Numbered from the stretch's first letter, positions 10,238-22,186 are shown. The stretch: DNA of 64,000 nt from Pyrenochaeta sp. MPI-SDFR-AT-0127 (GCA_020747015.1 JAGTJM010000064.1:1-64000), one strand, 5' to 3'. Notes: a model not told the origin generated them from the sequence alone. Program-made: numbers and translations.

Positions 10238-13037
10238 ATGAACGGCGTCTCGCGATTCCTCAGCCGTCGTGACAAGCACCATGAGAAGCGCACCTCCAAA
10301 TCCGCCCGCAGTAAAGTATGCTTAGACTCCCCTAGTTGTGTGCATTCAACAGCCCCTCCTGGAAATGCTGCAGGCGATTCAATGCCTCAACACTCTTCCA
10401 TTTGTTAGCGACGGCTGTTGTCCAGTCTTGACATCCTGTCACAAAGGCTTCTTGCCGTAGTGCCATCCTCTGTACAGAACAGTCTCTTATTCCTACAAGA
10501 CAAATCACCGTCTCATACATTTGTTTCGCCTGACATTACACAATCCTCACTCACGAACTCGTCTGACTATTCAATTCAACAGGGCCACCCACCACAGACA
10601 TCACCAGACCTCTACACAATATTCACCAATGAAGATTCAAAGACCGCGGTGGACAAGGATGCCGAGAAGAAGGTGCGTTGGCAATGTTATTCCATGTGCA
10701 TACATTGACTAGCTCAGGCCAAGATGCTGCTTAGTCGACTGCAAGGCGTTGGTATTACCAAAATTGGAGAAGAGCAGGCCCACCATGCCCTCTCGTGGTA
10801 TCCTGATGACCTTGATAAAGCCTACAATCTTCTAGTACTCGCCAACGAATCGATCGAGGGTGAGCTGAAAGACTCGAACCCAAATGTCACCATGCTGGGA
10901 GCTATCAACAGGAACATGGTGACCTGCTATCTGGACGCACTGCTCTTCGCCATGTTTGCCAGACTGGACAGCTTCGAGGCAATGTTGTATGACAACTTCG
11001 ACGATGAGCCAAGAAAGAAGCTTGCAGCCATCCTGCGACTATGGGTCAACCTTCTACGGACCGGGCAACTTATCAAAGTCGATCTCGTACGTTTGCAGGT
11101 CTGATCGTCTCAACATTCGCTAATACAAAGCTTTAGACAAAACACCTCCAAGACTCTCTGGCAAACTGTGGGTGGGAGGATGCTGCTCGTGTGTGTCAAC
11201 AAGATGCATCCGAGGCCTTCACGTTCATCACTGGTGCACTCGAGTTGCCCCTGCTCACTCTGAAGATGGACATTTATCATACCGGGCGTGAAGACAAGGA
11301 AGACGACCATAAATTCGTCAACGAGCGGCTACTGGAAGTGGCAATTCCGGAACAGGAGGGTGACCATGTCATCACATTGGAGGATTGCCTCGAAACCTAC
11401 TTCAATAACCGAATTGAAGTCAAACGCTACTTGCAACGGCAGAACACCATGGCGTCAGTCAAGTCCAAGGAGGAGGACTACGTTGACAAGGACCCCGAAA
11501 AGACCGAGATTATACATATCGAGACTATTGAGATTTCAGGATCAGACTCCCCAATTGTCGCCACACCAACATCAATTGGGCCTTCCACACCTCTGAGTCC
11601 CACCCGCCCTCTTGATGGACGTCGGCGCGCAGACAGCATCTTCAGCCAGAGGTACGCAAAAAAGTTACCAGAAGTAGGCAGGTTCGATGAGAAAAAGCAT
11701 CTGGAAGACATGCTCGATAACAGCTCTGGAGGTCGGCCACGGTCTGCTTCACTTCTCAGAAAGGAGATCCTAATGCCCGCCTGGCAATTTTTCAGCCTGA
11801 TACGTAAGTCCATCATTCCAGCGACTGTGAACACCCTAACGCCTCTCTAGCGTGGTATACCGATAATGCCCCGAGGACAGACGCCCAAGTCGCCGCACAT
11901 TTTTCTGTGAAGCGTCCTGTCCTTGGCATTTGTTTGAAACGATACACAATGCTTCCAAACGGTGCACCGAAGCGTCTTGATACGTTTATCGACATTCCAC
12001 TAGAAATCGGCTTACCTCATTTCATTTCCGACGAAAGAATGAAGGACGAGGGCCCATTGTTTGGCAATTTCAAGCTGGTCTTACAATCGGTAGTGTGTCA
12101 TCGTGGAGCCTCGGTCGATTCTGGACATTACATAGCACTTGTTCGCGACAAGCCCAATGACCGTCCACATAGCTCACATTCTGACGATGATGAAAATGCT
12201 GAATCCTGGTTACGATTTGACGATCTATCGAACCCACGTGTAACCGAAGTAGATGTCAAGAAAGCGTTACGAGAAGAATCACCTTACTTACTGTTCTACC
12301 AAGTGCAGCCAATCAACGAAGAATTGGCGTCACGCGGTGACCCTCCGCCGTATGCTGAAGGGTCGAGTAGAGTTCGTTCGTTTGAGGCATCACGAGAAAC
12401 ATTGACCTCGGTTCCTTCCGCGTCTGCCACAGACACCGATGCTGGCGGAGAATGGGAGAAAGTCGCCTCGCCTGGGGCGCATGCGGATTGGAGTCGTTCA
12501 GACGAGTTGATCGGCCGAAATAGCATATCAAGCAATCGGCGGAGTAGCATTGCGTTCGAGGATATCGAAGGGAGCCTGTACAGTGTTTCGCGCGGTCGCA
12601 CCCAACCACCAACGCCAGAAGAGCAGAAGATCGGCTTTTTGTCAGCCTCTCGTCGAGGCTCTCGAACATGGCTGCCTGGGAACAACAATAATAGCCAAAA
12701 CAACAGAAGTCGGCCCAGCAGTCAGAGTGGAGAGAACCGTCTGTCGCTTACTTTGTCGAGGCTGACAGGCCGCGGAAGCAAGGACAAATTACAAATTACG
12801 GAAGGAATCCCCGCTGAGGACCCGATCATAGTCATCAACGAAGTAGAGAGTGTCAACAGTGGACCACAGGTCCCGCTGCCTGTCAAAGAGAAAAAGGATG
12901 CTGGTATTTCGCGCAGCAAGAGTAAGAAGGAAAAGAAAGACCGGTTTAGGAGCAAGAGCCGGGACCCTGGTGAAAGGGTGGAGAAGAGCAAGCACAAGGA
13001 GAAGAACCGACCAGAACGAGAGTGCATTGTTATGTGA
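10238..13037 (+). CDS. Ubiquitin-specific protease with C-terminal CaaX box
   Basis: This is a cysteine deubiquitinase of the USP/UCH family. Exons are 10238-10315, 10583-10672, 10718-11086, 11137-11803 and 11851-13037; the product has 796 residues. A UBA-like N-terminal segment (RLQGVGITKIGEEQAHHALS) precedes the catalytic core. The Cys box is VTCYLDALLFAMF near residue 117, divergent from the usual GNTCYxNS. QQDASEAF follows, and the His box is HRGASVDSGHYIALVR with SWLRFDD after it. A disordered Ser/Arg-rich region (about residues 580-760) follows the catalytic domain. The last about 45 residues are strongly basic (KSKKEKKDRFRSKSR) and end in Cys-Ile-Val-Met, a canonical farnesylation motif. 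Membrane anchoring is therefore inferred. Intron 1 is long (267 bases); the other three are 45-50. The N-terminal 56 residues depend on that intron and are least certain. Confidence 0.88.
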
Positions 13038-13650
13038 CAGAACCACGGGCTGTGTATATGCGTGGTTTAGGTGGCTGTACAGTATCTGCGTTGCATGGAA
13101 ATGAGAACTACCTAGGTGTGGGTCGCTTTGAGATGCAATTTTCCATTCGATCTATTAGCGAGGCGTTTTGAGAAGACATGGGGGTGCCTTTTTGTATCCT
13201 TTTTTGCATATTGTTTCTGGTTCACAACAGGCATGGAGGTCAAGATGGGTGTGTTTACAGCTCCAAGATAGACGAGATACCCAAGGCTTGTGGAGAAGGC
13301 GGATAATGATAAGATGGGCTTGCCATGCGACATGTATTAAGCGTGCTCGCCAAATATTGCAGGGTACTAGATCTCTCCATTCTGCCCCAGTCACCAACAT
13401 GTGGTCACAGAAGGCATTGGATGGCCATAGAAGAGTGATTCGATTCCTGTCGCGGCTAGCGAATCGCGGGAAACCTGGCCTCTTGGGTCACGCTAAGACC
13501 ATTGCCCACCACAAAAGTCCGCCCGCTCAACCGTCCCCTACACTTCCACCCTTTGCGAGCGCATACTTCAGCATCACACAGATCATCTGCGATCTCTCGC
13601 CACAGCACAAACCACCTGTCAACTCCGCGGCTACCGCCTCAACTCTCACA
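13038..13650. other. Intergenic, upstream of PHO88
   Basis: 3' flank of the protease and promoter/leader of PHO88. A pyrimidine-rich leader precedes the PHO88 ATG from about 13500. No supported gene. Confidence 0.5.
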
Positions 13651-14419
13651 ATGGCTATCAGCCCGCAAATGTATGTCATTTGCGCCTTCGACGTCTTCGT
13701 AACTGTCTGCTAATTCCACCGCGCAGTACCAACCTTGTCATCATCCTGTACGTCTCGCTTTTGCGCACTCCACCACGGCACGACTAACATTTGCGCAGGG
13801 GGTTCATGCAGATCTCCAAGAAGGTTCCCTTCGAAGACCCCAATGTTCTCAATGGCGTGCGCGCCCTCTACATTGTCTCCAACATCATCATCTTGAGCAT
13901 CTACCTCTACGTCCAGGCTCAGATCAATAAGAAGAATGGTGCGTTTCCCGATCCATTGGAACTCGAGTCCTGCGAGGCCCTCTGGTAGCTCTAGACGCGA
14001 CCAGACACGCTTACACACCATTAGATATGACCGTCGTTAAATACGTTGAGCCTGCCCCAATGGGTTCTGGTGAGGAGCCGAAATTCGTTGCCACCACTGT
14101 AAAAGCCTACGATCTTCAAAAGCTGCGTGAGCTCTTCAAGGCCCAGCTCATGGGCGTCGGCATGATGGGCGTCATGCACATCTACTTCAAGTACACAAAC
14201 CCGTTGTTGATCCAATCTATCATCCCCCTCAAAGGTGCCTTCGAGGGCAACCTCGTCAAAGTCCATCTCTTGGGTCAGCCAGCAACGGGCGATCTGGCGA
14301 GGCCGTGGAAGGCGAGCGGTGGCATGATGGGTGCCATGAGTGGAGGCGAAATCAAGACAGACAAGAAGAGCATCGAGGCTGCCGAGCGTGCGGGCCGCGG
14401 AGGAGTCAAGGACGAGTAA
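13651..14419 (+). CDS. PHO88: PHO88/SND3-family ER membrane protein
   Basis: Small ER membrane protein, named for inorganic phosphate transport in yeast and also known as Snd3, part of the SRP-independent targeting route. Exons are 13651-13670, 13727-13747, 13799-13938 and 14025-14419; the product has 191 residues, the normal size. The two tiny first exons give MAISPQITNLVIIL, and the next continues GFMQISKKVPFEDPNVL, matching the family start. Hydrophobic segments are TNLVIILGF, the region around IVSNIIILSIYLYV, and LMGVGMMGVMHIYFKY. The conserved KYVEP and GQPATGDLARPW are present. The C-terminal tail is hydrophilic and ends VKDE, which resembles but is not a KDEL signal. All splice sites are canonical and the phases fit. 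Confidence 0.94.
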
Positions 14420-16555
14420 AGGGTTTTGCAAATACTAGCAGGTCCTCTTGTTTCATTTCACACAGGAACCTGTAATGTGGATGTGGAGCGTGCTTTAAGT
14501 GGACTTCTGTAGCGTCGCCCGAGACACCAGTTTTCATGCTAAATATTTTATACTATAGACAAAATCCATGCATTTGTTCCTACGTTATACATTATACCCA
14601 TATGCTACAAGAGACTTCAGGTCGAATCATGGAAATTGGTTCATTTCCGATTATGAATAAAGTTATAAAGAAAATGCATCAACTACCAGTCTTCAACACA
14701 CGTTCTGCCCATATTGCAAACCGATGTTCAAACGGGTCCTCTCAAACCTCAATCTCTGAAACAGACTTCAGTGAGGAACATAACGACTGACACAATGGTC
14801 TGGACATTTGTCAAGGGCAGAGTCTCCAACTCTTGTTGTTGCATGTACCCTCCCGATTGCGCAGCAGCTACAAATTATTTTTGTAGCTAGGTCGCACACT
14901 TTTAGCTACTTATACTATAGTGTTAGTCTACCTTCTAACATTGCGTTAACGATAGCAACCAAGCAATTCCAGTCTCCAACCGTAGCAGCCACCTCAAAAG
15001 TCCATATCCCTTCCAGAACGAAGGTCCCCAGAATACAGAATCGTTGAAGATTCTATAACGGGAGCCGCCATACAAATACGCTACATGTTCTACGGAAGCT
15101 GTCCGAATCAATACGTGAACTCCACCGGCAAACGCTCAGTGCGTATGGGTATGGTATAGCCCCTAAATCCTTCGCTCTCTTCATCTGTGAGGGTAGAAGA
15201 GAGTGTTATATAGAGCGCCGCAGTATTGAAATATGTGTCAAGATGCGCAAGGTACCTTTTCTGTTCAGAGGACTCTCACCCCGGGGAAGCTGGAAGAAGA
15301 TCCAATTAACAGCGACGAATCTCTTGAGAATCTAGTTCGCAGGAGAGGGGAAGGTTGCGGCCCACATGAAACCAGACAGTGGGGCGATCACAAAGACTTC
15401 ACTCTTCGTAACCTGTTTTGCCCTCAGCACAGAGCCGCAAATAGCAATGGCATGGATAGGAATGTTCAGTGCTTCCTCAGTTCTGAAAATGGCTATAGTC
15501 TAGTTTAGAGCTTTGTGGTAAGCAATTGAGTCGAAGAAATTTCGCGGTCAGAGCGGCCTGGACTCTTCTAAATAACTGACTTCAATAGTCATTGGCTCAA
15601 CGTCTTTGTACAAATTGATACCTGTCGCCATGGAGACATACCTCAGGCATCACCTCAAACGATATTATTCAGAAGAACGATGCCTGTCAATCAGAATCTG
15701 TCAGTCGACAATACTGTCCAGATCAATAGCTCCATAAAGGGAAGAATACTGGCCTCAACTTGAAGACCGATATGTTATACCTTATTGCGAGGAAAGAGGT
15801 CTCGGGCTCACAAACTATAATTTGTCGTAGATTGTTACAGCTAGTTGACCACAGAGATTGGTTCTGATGAGAATCACATAGTCCCATTACGTCAATGGGT
15901 ATTGAAGACCGTCAATGATTTCGAAGATTTCGATTGCCCCAGCTGAGACCTATCATTAATTCCAGTAGATTCGTTGTCAAAGTAATGCAACGCAGAATTG
16001 CAGTTGACTCCTCCACGCAAAGAGCACCGTCAAAGTGAAGTTATTAGGAGTATACATTTAGGGGTTAGTCACGGGGGTTGGAGTACCGTCTAGCGGCTCT
16101 TGTAATCTGTGATGCTAAAAGTAGTATCCATGTTAGAGAAGCTGCGTGCCTAATTGACGCACATCATCGCACCATAGCAATAGTTTAAGCTCTCACGAAC
16201 TGTTATGTTCCGTGTTATAAGCAATGATTCTCCGGAGCCTGAGAGCGAATGTTGTATGAAGTCGTAATGAGGCTAGGATCTGTCGGGGTTCGGCATTTAT
16301 CCCAGTTGTTCACTTCATGTCATGTAAACGTCATGTCTATCATGTTTCGTGGCCTCACATGCTTCATCAGTCTTGCATCCTAGTTAAGAGCGACAAATTT
16401 AGGTGCTTTCATATGAACATTAATGATGCATTAACATTTACCTAATTTTCTCTAACTAGAGACACCCTAGCTATATAAACCACACCAACCAATGTTAACT
16501 CTACCATGACACACCAGTTTTCCATTACTTCACAATATCAGCATATCAGTTCAAC
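14420..16555. other. AT-rich gene-poor region
   Basis: 2.1 kb with no supported gene. A 91-codon frame at 15233-15508 has no recognisable feature. The base composition is visibly richer in A and T than in the coding blocks. It could hold decayed repeats, but none was identified by eye. Confidence 0.5.
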
Positions 16556-17429
16556 ATGTCAAGCGCTGAAGATAAAAAACAGATTTTGGCGGAGCATAAA
16601 GTAATCCCAAATGTCTTACCAGACAATATCGATCTGCCCCACGGCATGACGCTGAAATGGCCAAACGCGACATTGGACACTCCTGCTCAAGAACTGGATT
16701 GTGACGAAACACAGCCTGAGCCCAAAATCTATCTTCATCCACCTGTATGTTAAACTAATCTGGCCACGATTACTTTGGTATTCCAATTTCCAAAGCTCAA
16801 CTGAGAGATTGTAGCCCTCCGATCCTTTAGATAACCTCGTGTTGATCATGACGGACCCCGTGAGTTCCAATCCGCATTCTACTTCAAACTATAACTGGCT
16901 GTAACTATAAACTCACGCAAGCCTTTCAGGATCTTATGATGATTGATGACACGTATTTTGGTCAAGTTCGACACTGGCTTGTCACGAATCTATCATCAAA
17001 CGCTGATGGATCCCTCTCCTTTTCTCACGCCGCAGCAAGGTCTCCTTATATTGGCCCAGCACCATTACCCAACTATGTGTACCCTCGCCTACATCGATAC
17101 ATTTTCATCTTGGCACGCGGAGTCAGCAAAGTGGAAGTCACGCCCGATGATCTTAGGGAATTGCAGAAGCCCCATGCTGCTGCGATGACAGGGAAGCAGG
17201 GCATGGTACAGGATTTGAAGGATAGGTGGGGTTTCAATGCGCAGGCGCTTATCGAGAAAAAAAGACTTGAGGTTGTGGCTGCAAATTTTATGCTTGTTGG
17301 AGGTACGCTAAAGAGTGCGGCCGCCAATTTGTCTATGATGAGTCAGGCTGTGGCTGATAAGGTAAGAGCACTGCATATTTGCTTTGTTCGGTGTGCTAAT
17401 ATGGCATTTTTTAGATTATTGGAAGGTGA
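16556..17429 (+). CDS. PEBP-family protein (Tfs1/RKIP-like)
   Basis: Phosphatidylethanolamine-binding-protein fold; yeast Tfs1 inhibits carboxypeptidase Y and interacts with Ira2, but the role here is unknown. Exons are 16556-16744, 16815-16859, 16930-17361 and 17415-17429; the product has 226 residues. Phase and canonical sites all fit, and the last exon adds four codons. Splicing creates the first PEBP signature: LVLIMTDPD followed by FGQVRHWLVTNL. The second is YIGPAPLPNY...HRYIFILA. The usual DPDAPSR is replaced by DPDLMMID, so the anion-binding pocket may differ. A helical C-terminal extension (ADNLS-type region rich in Ala and Leu) follows. There is no signal peptide. The gene stands isolated between two gene-poor stretches. 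An alternative exon 2 acceptor at 16830 is possible but gives a poorer donor. Confidence 0.85.
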
Positions 17430-18422
17430 TTTTCGTGGCCTGCAGAGAAAGCAAACTATTGTGGTGGAGTGAATAGGCAAGTACATGACGATAGGATTCA
17501 GCAAGGCAGAGGTAGCAGCTCCCTGCAGCTACCTCGAACTATCTTGCACCTCACCTGATAGCTCATCAAAATTCCAAGGATTCGCTATAAAATCAATCTC
17601 CCCCAGTTGTGGATCGAGTCCTGTGATCCCCGGCCGAGAGTATTTGCTCTCTAATGTTACGCAACGGATCTTATGTCTGCCTCATTAAATCTTGTTGCAC
17701 AGATGCAACACGAGGTCTACAAAGCCCATAGAGGGTATTATTGCGTCGTAATGGAAACGGGAAGCGTCCTGTTAGATGCCACTTTTTATCATTGATTATC
17801 AAGTAATTTCTTGGCCTAGTCTAACGTTCGTCTTACAAATATCTGCAACTGAAGCGTCTCGCTTGGGTCACAATGACAACAACTGTATTGTCTACTTTTG
17901 ACAGACACGATCGTTTTCAGTTTTTTCGATCTCTACTTGAAGTATGTGAATATTGTCACAATGATATATATCACGCCACTCAACCTGGGAGTGGCCTTGA
18001 AAAGTTTGTATGTTTGGTGTCCAGGGGTAAGAAATCAGCTAGAGAAATTGCCTTGCACAAAACAATGTAAACATGTTATAACTATTCAAACCAAATGTCT
18101 CAATACATCGAAGACTCACGAAAGGTGAAAGATGTGGAATATGTTCGAAGTTTTGCAAAGTGTCAACTATGGGTAAAGTGAGGCCCACGCCCAGCACACT
18201 CGCCTACATGAATGCATTGAAATGGATCAAAGAACAAAGGCGAATGGAGGTGCGGTGTACGAAGATTCGAGAATTGATTTGAAAGGGTATGCAGAACCGC
18301 AAGAGGGCCAGAAGGCTCAGGTTGCGTGAAGTAGTCGCACAAATCCTACCGCGCCAAACGCCTTGCAATGTAATCTAGATCAGACGCCCTCACCAACTCT
18401 TCATATGTGGTAATGTAACATC
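17430..18422. other. AT-rich intergenic region
   Basis: About 1 kb with no supported gene; short frames only. Confidence 0.5.
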
Positions 18423-19028
18423 TTAAATGCCGCGCTTTTTCTTCTCTATTTCATCCTTCAGCTGCACCAAGTCCTGCTCAGTTGCCTCAAACTCTAGGCC
18501 CTGCTTCACCCATTGTTCCGCCTCATCTAACCTCCCCATCTCCAGCAAGCACTTGCCTCTCCTCCACCAGCCCTTTGCATTTCCCACCTTCTTCATTTCG
18601 ACACTCGCCTCCGCATCGACCGCGCCCTCGGCCCAATTCTGTTGCGCCATATTTGCCTGCGCGCGATTGCTCAACAGTCCCGAAACCTCTTCTCTAACAA
18701 GGCCTGAGGGTTCCCAGTGTGGTCGGCCCAGGGCCATCTCGATCGCAAGGCTGTATAACTTGACAGCTTGGCCGTGGTTGCCTTTACGGAATTCAGCGTT
18801 GCCAGATTCGCGCAACTTCCCAATTTGTGCTGAGCGCTTTGGGTTTACAGGCACAGGTGGGGGTGGTGTGCCCGTGGGGGTCTCGACGTTAAGAAGGCCT
18901 CTATGGAGTGCGTTTAAGGTGACGAGTTCGGTAGCGAGTGCGTTGCTGAGGCTATTGGACGCGGATATGGCCTTCGTGGCAGAATCCATTTCGAGCGGAA
19001 GTAGCGTGAATGTGTCTGGCGACTCCAT
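18423..19028 (-). CDS. SEC72: Sec63 complex subunit Sec72 (TPR protein)
   Basis: Cytosolic subunit of the Sec62/63 post-translational translocon at the ER, where its TPR domain binds chaperones such as Ssb1. The single exon encodes 201 residues. The start at 19028 gives MESPDTFTLLPLEMDS, which fits the conserved fungal N-terminus; the frame extends 13 codons further upstream. A PPPPVPVNPKRSAQI linker leads into tetratricopeptide helices: KLRESGNAEFRKGNHGQAV, then LLSNRAQANMAQQNW, then WWRRGKCLLEMGRLDEAEQW. The C-terminus is a charged helix ending KKKRGI. No membrane segment is present, as expected. Confidence 0.88.
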   Translation of the reverse strand: MESPDTFTLLPLEMDSATKAISASNSLSNALATELVTLNALHRGLLNVETPTGTPPPPVPVNPKRSAQIGKLRESGNAEFRKGNHGQAVKLYSLAIEMALGRPHWEPSGLVREEVSGLLSNRAQANMAQQNWAEGAVDAEASVEMKKVGNAKGWWRRGKCLLEMGRLDEAEQWVKQGLEFEATEQDLVQLKDEIEKKKRGI

Positions 19029-20243
19029 GATGGATGTATACGTGTCTGTGACCCAACCGATATTCAATGAGTATGTTTCACACTGAGAGTAGCTGGAAGC
19101 AGAGTCTGGGCTTCACGGAGGTATGCAGAGGTGGAGGTGATCTGGACAGTTGGAGATAATGGCGAGCTTATCGATAAGCGGGAGTTAACGTGGCGTTTGG
19201 TCTTTCACTCGATAGGCATAAGTCCGGTCTTTCCTTGCCTGCACATAACCTCAACTTCAAATATTTTGACTGTCATTATCTACCCAGTCCTTCAAATGCA
19301 TGTGTCAAGTACGTCTTCGAGTCAGGCTTGGGTAGAATCAGCATACGAGCAACATTCGAAAGAACTGATTTCCCTTCCTGAGTTTGTCTGCTATAGTATC
19401 TCTACCATGCCCTGTAGACTTTACCATGAGGCCCAAGTGAATCTTTCCTCCTTTCTACTTCGGTGGTTTTGCAAGAACGATAGTCCAAATCCGAAGCGGG
19501 CATTTCGTGACCATGGACCCCTCCCACCTGAATCACATCTGTGACTTTCGATAGTGCCTGTTTTGGGTCTATATCTTATTTAGAAGAATAAGTGTAGCTT
19601 GTGTGGCAATTCTCGTACCGAGGTCCCAGCATAATCTGCATGTAGAGAGATATTTTAGACTCGCTGAATGCTATCCTCGCATCCCTTTACTGTTTCAGGC
19701 GTCTTTACAGAAGCTGTGGATATCATTTACACAAGTATCGGTGTCTGGTATTGTATACTTTTCCCCATTCGAAACCTAACCTTAGCCACATGTAGATGAC
19801 GGAGGGATGGGAAAGGATAGCCGTTGACAGAGAAAACACCATACAGGAGCGCTGTCCAGCCAGGCACGTCAGCTCACTCGGTCACAGTGGGCAATCATGC
19901 ACCTCTAAATAATATCTTTCCGGGTATATGATTCCATGTATCGCGAGGCACTGTGGCTGCATCAGTCTCCAGATATTGCCATACGTGACTTAGGAACTTT
20001 CAATGCGGCTCTCGGCTAGTTCATTTCTCTCGTTCGACCCTGGTCTTGAGGTCAAAGGTATATTTGAATTTTTATCCCATAATGCTCCTGCTTACTGTTT
20101 GCATCGTGTTTGATTCTTCTCGTTCGGTCTCGTAGGGCTGATATTGGAGTCCGCCATGGCCGTCGTCTCACCTTCCAGCTTGCTGCACACAACACACGTG
20201 ATCACAAGCTCTTCCTCACTTCTCTACCTCGCCCGCGCCCAAC
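19029..20243. other. Intergenic region
   Basis: SEC72 promoter and the upstream region of the small gene at 20244. No supported gene. Confidence 0.45.
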
Positions 20244-20635
20244 ATGGCGAGATATATTGTCAAAGTTACATTTGGTAGCAACACGGCCAGCCTGCTCATA
20301 GTGTTGTCACTTTCTCATCTCTGCTCAGCCTTGCTCGATACTGTTAAGAGCCGTCTACCTACCCTCGCTTCAAAGTTGTATCTCACGGATATGGATCATG
20401 CCAACATCACTTTGCACCTTGATGCAAAGAATGGACCCTCGCTGGGTCTAGAAGATCTACTCTCAGATGTCCTCCCGATGCCACAGAGACTCTTTTCGCA
20501 GTCATCGATACTTCCAAAGGAGCCTCTCAAGCCGCAACACTTCCTTCGCGTAAGGAGATTGTCAGCTTCTCTAGGCATGAGACACAGTATGAAAGGATGA
20601 CGAATTATGCTTCGACAGACAGTGTGCGGCTATGA
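20244..20635 (+). pseudogene. Uncharacterised small gene with a frame break
   Basis: The ATG at 20244 has a strong context (CCCAACATGG). The frame reads MARYIVKVTFGSNTASLL and continues through ITLHLDAKNGPSLGLEDLLSDVLP. At the run CCC (20474-20476) the protein-like signal moves to another frame, which continues DATETLFAVIDTSKGASQ and ends ASTDSVRL at the TGA 20633-20635. One missing C would join the two. Splicing does not explain it, because the only GT...AG pair there spans 18 bases. A donor at 20622 and acceptor at 20705 could instead extend the gene in a frame that stays open to 21085. The family is not recognised; the start resembles a small beta-grasp-like protein only loosely. It may be a decayed gene or an assembly indel. 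Confidence 0.4.
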
Positions 20636-21093
20636 ATGAGTTTAGCACCAGTCAATGTGAAATAGAGCGAAATATATTGATCACGACCAAGTTGATAAAC
20701 TGCAGGTGGACGATTGCTAAAAATACCTTTTCTGTTGCACACAAAGCTCTTCCCGAGCAAGATCCATGTGCTCGCCGATCCCGCATTCCTGCACAATATT
20801 CTCAATGTTTGTCTGCCTGCTGCCCTCATGCCACATCATACACAATCGATAGAACAATTTGAATGTCAAACACTGATTGATGTAGCTTGCGACCACTACT
20901 ACAATCGAGCTCCAAGTACATGCCTAGGAATTCCATTGTGCTCATCTCCTCATCATATGCTAAATTGCTCTATATGTTCGTCTAAGCCCTCTGAAACGCC
21001 AGAAAATGCTAGCACAATGCTATGTTGGGAGATACCACACCTAGGGTCCACCGCTGATATACTATTACGTGCGATCAGATGCTGAAAATTGCT
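20636..21093. other. Spacer before the mitochondrial carrier
   Basis: No independently supported gene. An open frame to 21085 may be a 3' exon of the gene at 20244 (see that entry). Confidence 0.35.
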
Positions 21094-22186
21094 TCAATCC
21101 TCATCATGAGACTGGTCTTCGTCATCTTTGAAAACCTTCGGTAAGTAGAGCTTCGTATTCTCATAAACCACAAACGTGACTATTGTTGTTGGGATAACTC
21201 GAACCGTGTTAGGAATGACACTACTCGAACATTAGTACCCTGTCGTTGGCATCGTCGCTTCACGTTGTGTATGACTAACCCCTTATAGAATGCTAAAAAG
21301 CCCTCATTCTTGTACGTTTTGCGTAACACGTCCAGGAGTCCACGGTACTGCTGCGCCGCATTATATTGCTGCATCCTTGCTCGGATTGGCTGATAAGGAT
21401 ACGTAATGGCGCCGGCAAGCAATTTGCTCCCACCGCTCATGTACACGTATTCCCAATTGCTTAATTTCTCTTGACCACCAACTTGCGTCCCTCTTCGCTT
21501 CTTCATATTCTCGTATATACTGAACTGCACAGCGCCATGCAGAACACCTAGAGATGATGGAACAAACCCAGCCCATAACCCTTTAAGACCACGTGTTTCG
21601 TAGACATGGCGCAGGCCGTAGGTCATGGACTTGTACGCGGCCGGATGGTTTGCGCCGCGCTCGAGCATGCGGGTTTTCACAACCCAGATTGGGTTTGTGC
21701 ACGCGCCCGTTAACAGACCTAGGAAGCACAAATCAGTTAACGCTCCCCAGTGTGCACTTGATTTGAGGTAGGCGTACCAGCAATGATACTCGCAGAGAAG
21801 AACTCGGCGCTCCCCAAATGCTCACCCTTCTTCCGCCTGCTCTGAAATAAGTCTTTCAAGTTCCCATAGAATAAAAAGTACAGGCCCCATCCTAGACTGT
21901 TGCCCAATAGATTCGGCCATAGCCCTCTATATAGTGCTGCTGCGCCACCCTCATTCTGAATCACATTGCGCAGTATGCGAAACGAGTCGCCAGGGCGCGA
22001 TCTGCTCTGCGTATTGAGCTGCAGTCGGTTTTTGAGGAGATCGAGCGGGTGTGCAGCAAGACAGGACACAACGCCAGCGCTGAATCCCGCCGCACTCTCT
22101 ATTACAGAGGCAGAAAGGGTGCTTCGCGGAACATCTGGTCTGTTCTGTTTGCGACTTTGTTCTACGGGTGGGAACGCGCGGGGCAT
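21094..22186 (-). CDS. FLX1: Mitochondrial carrier, FAD/folate type
   Basis: Inner-membrane carrier of the SLC25 family, subgroup that includes yeast FAD transporter Flx1 and animal folate carriers. Exons are 21778-22186, 21280-21718 and 21094-21220; introns are both 59 bases; the product has 324 residues. The three repeat signatures are PLDLLKNRL, PIWVVKTRM and PYQPIRARM. The second and third forms are characteristic of the FAD/folate subgroup. The last splice is needed to restore FYKGVIPNTVRVIPTTIVTF; its branch site ACTAAT and acceptor TAG are both visible. Without it the frame runs into 33 unrelated codons. The N-terminus is hydrophilic and about 30 residues long. The exact substrate (FAD, folate or other) cannot be settled by eye. 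Confidence 0.9.

Noticed and set aside
13438..13460. TTCGATTCC-like box as a possible tRNA B box
   Set aside because: No A box or foldable acceptor stem around it.
15233..15508. 91-codon frame in the 14.4-16.5 kb spacer
   Set aside because: No conserved feature and no plausible splice partners.
21180..21290. Unspliced C-terminus of the mitochondrial carrier
   Set aside because: Reading through gives 33 residues unlike any carrier; the 59-base intron restores the conserved end and has a good branch site.
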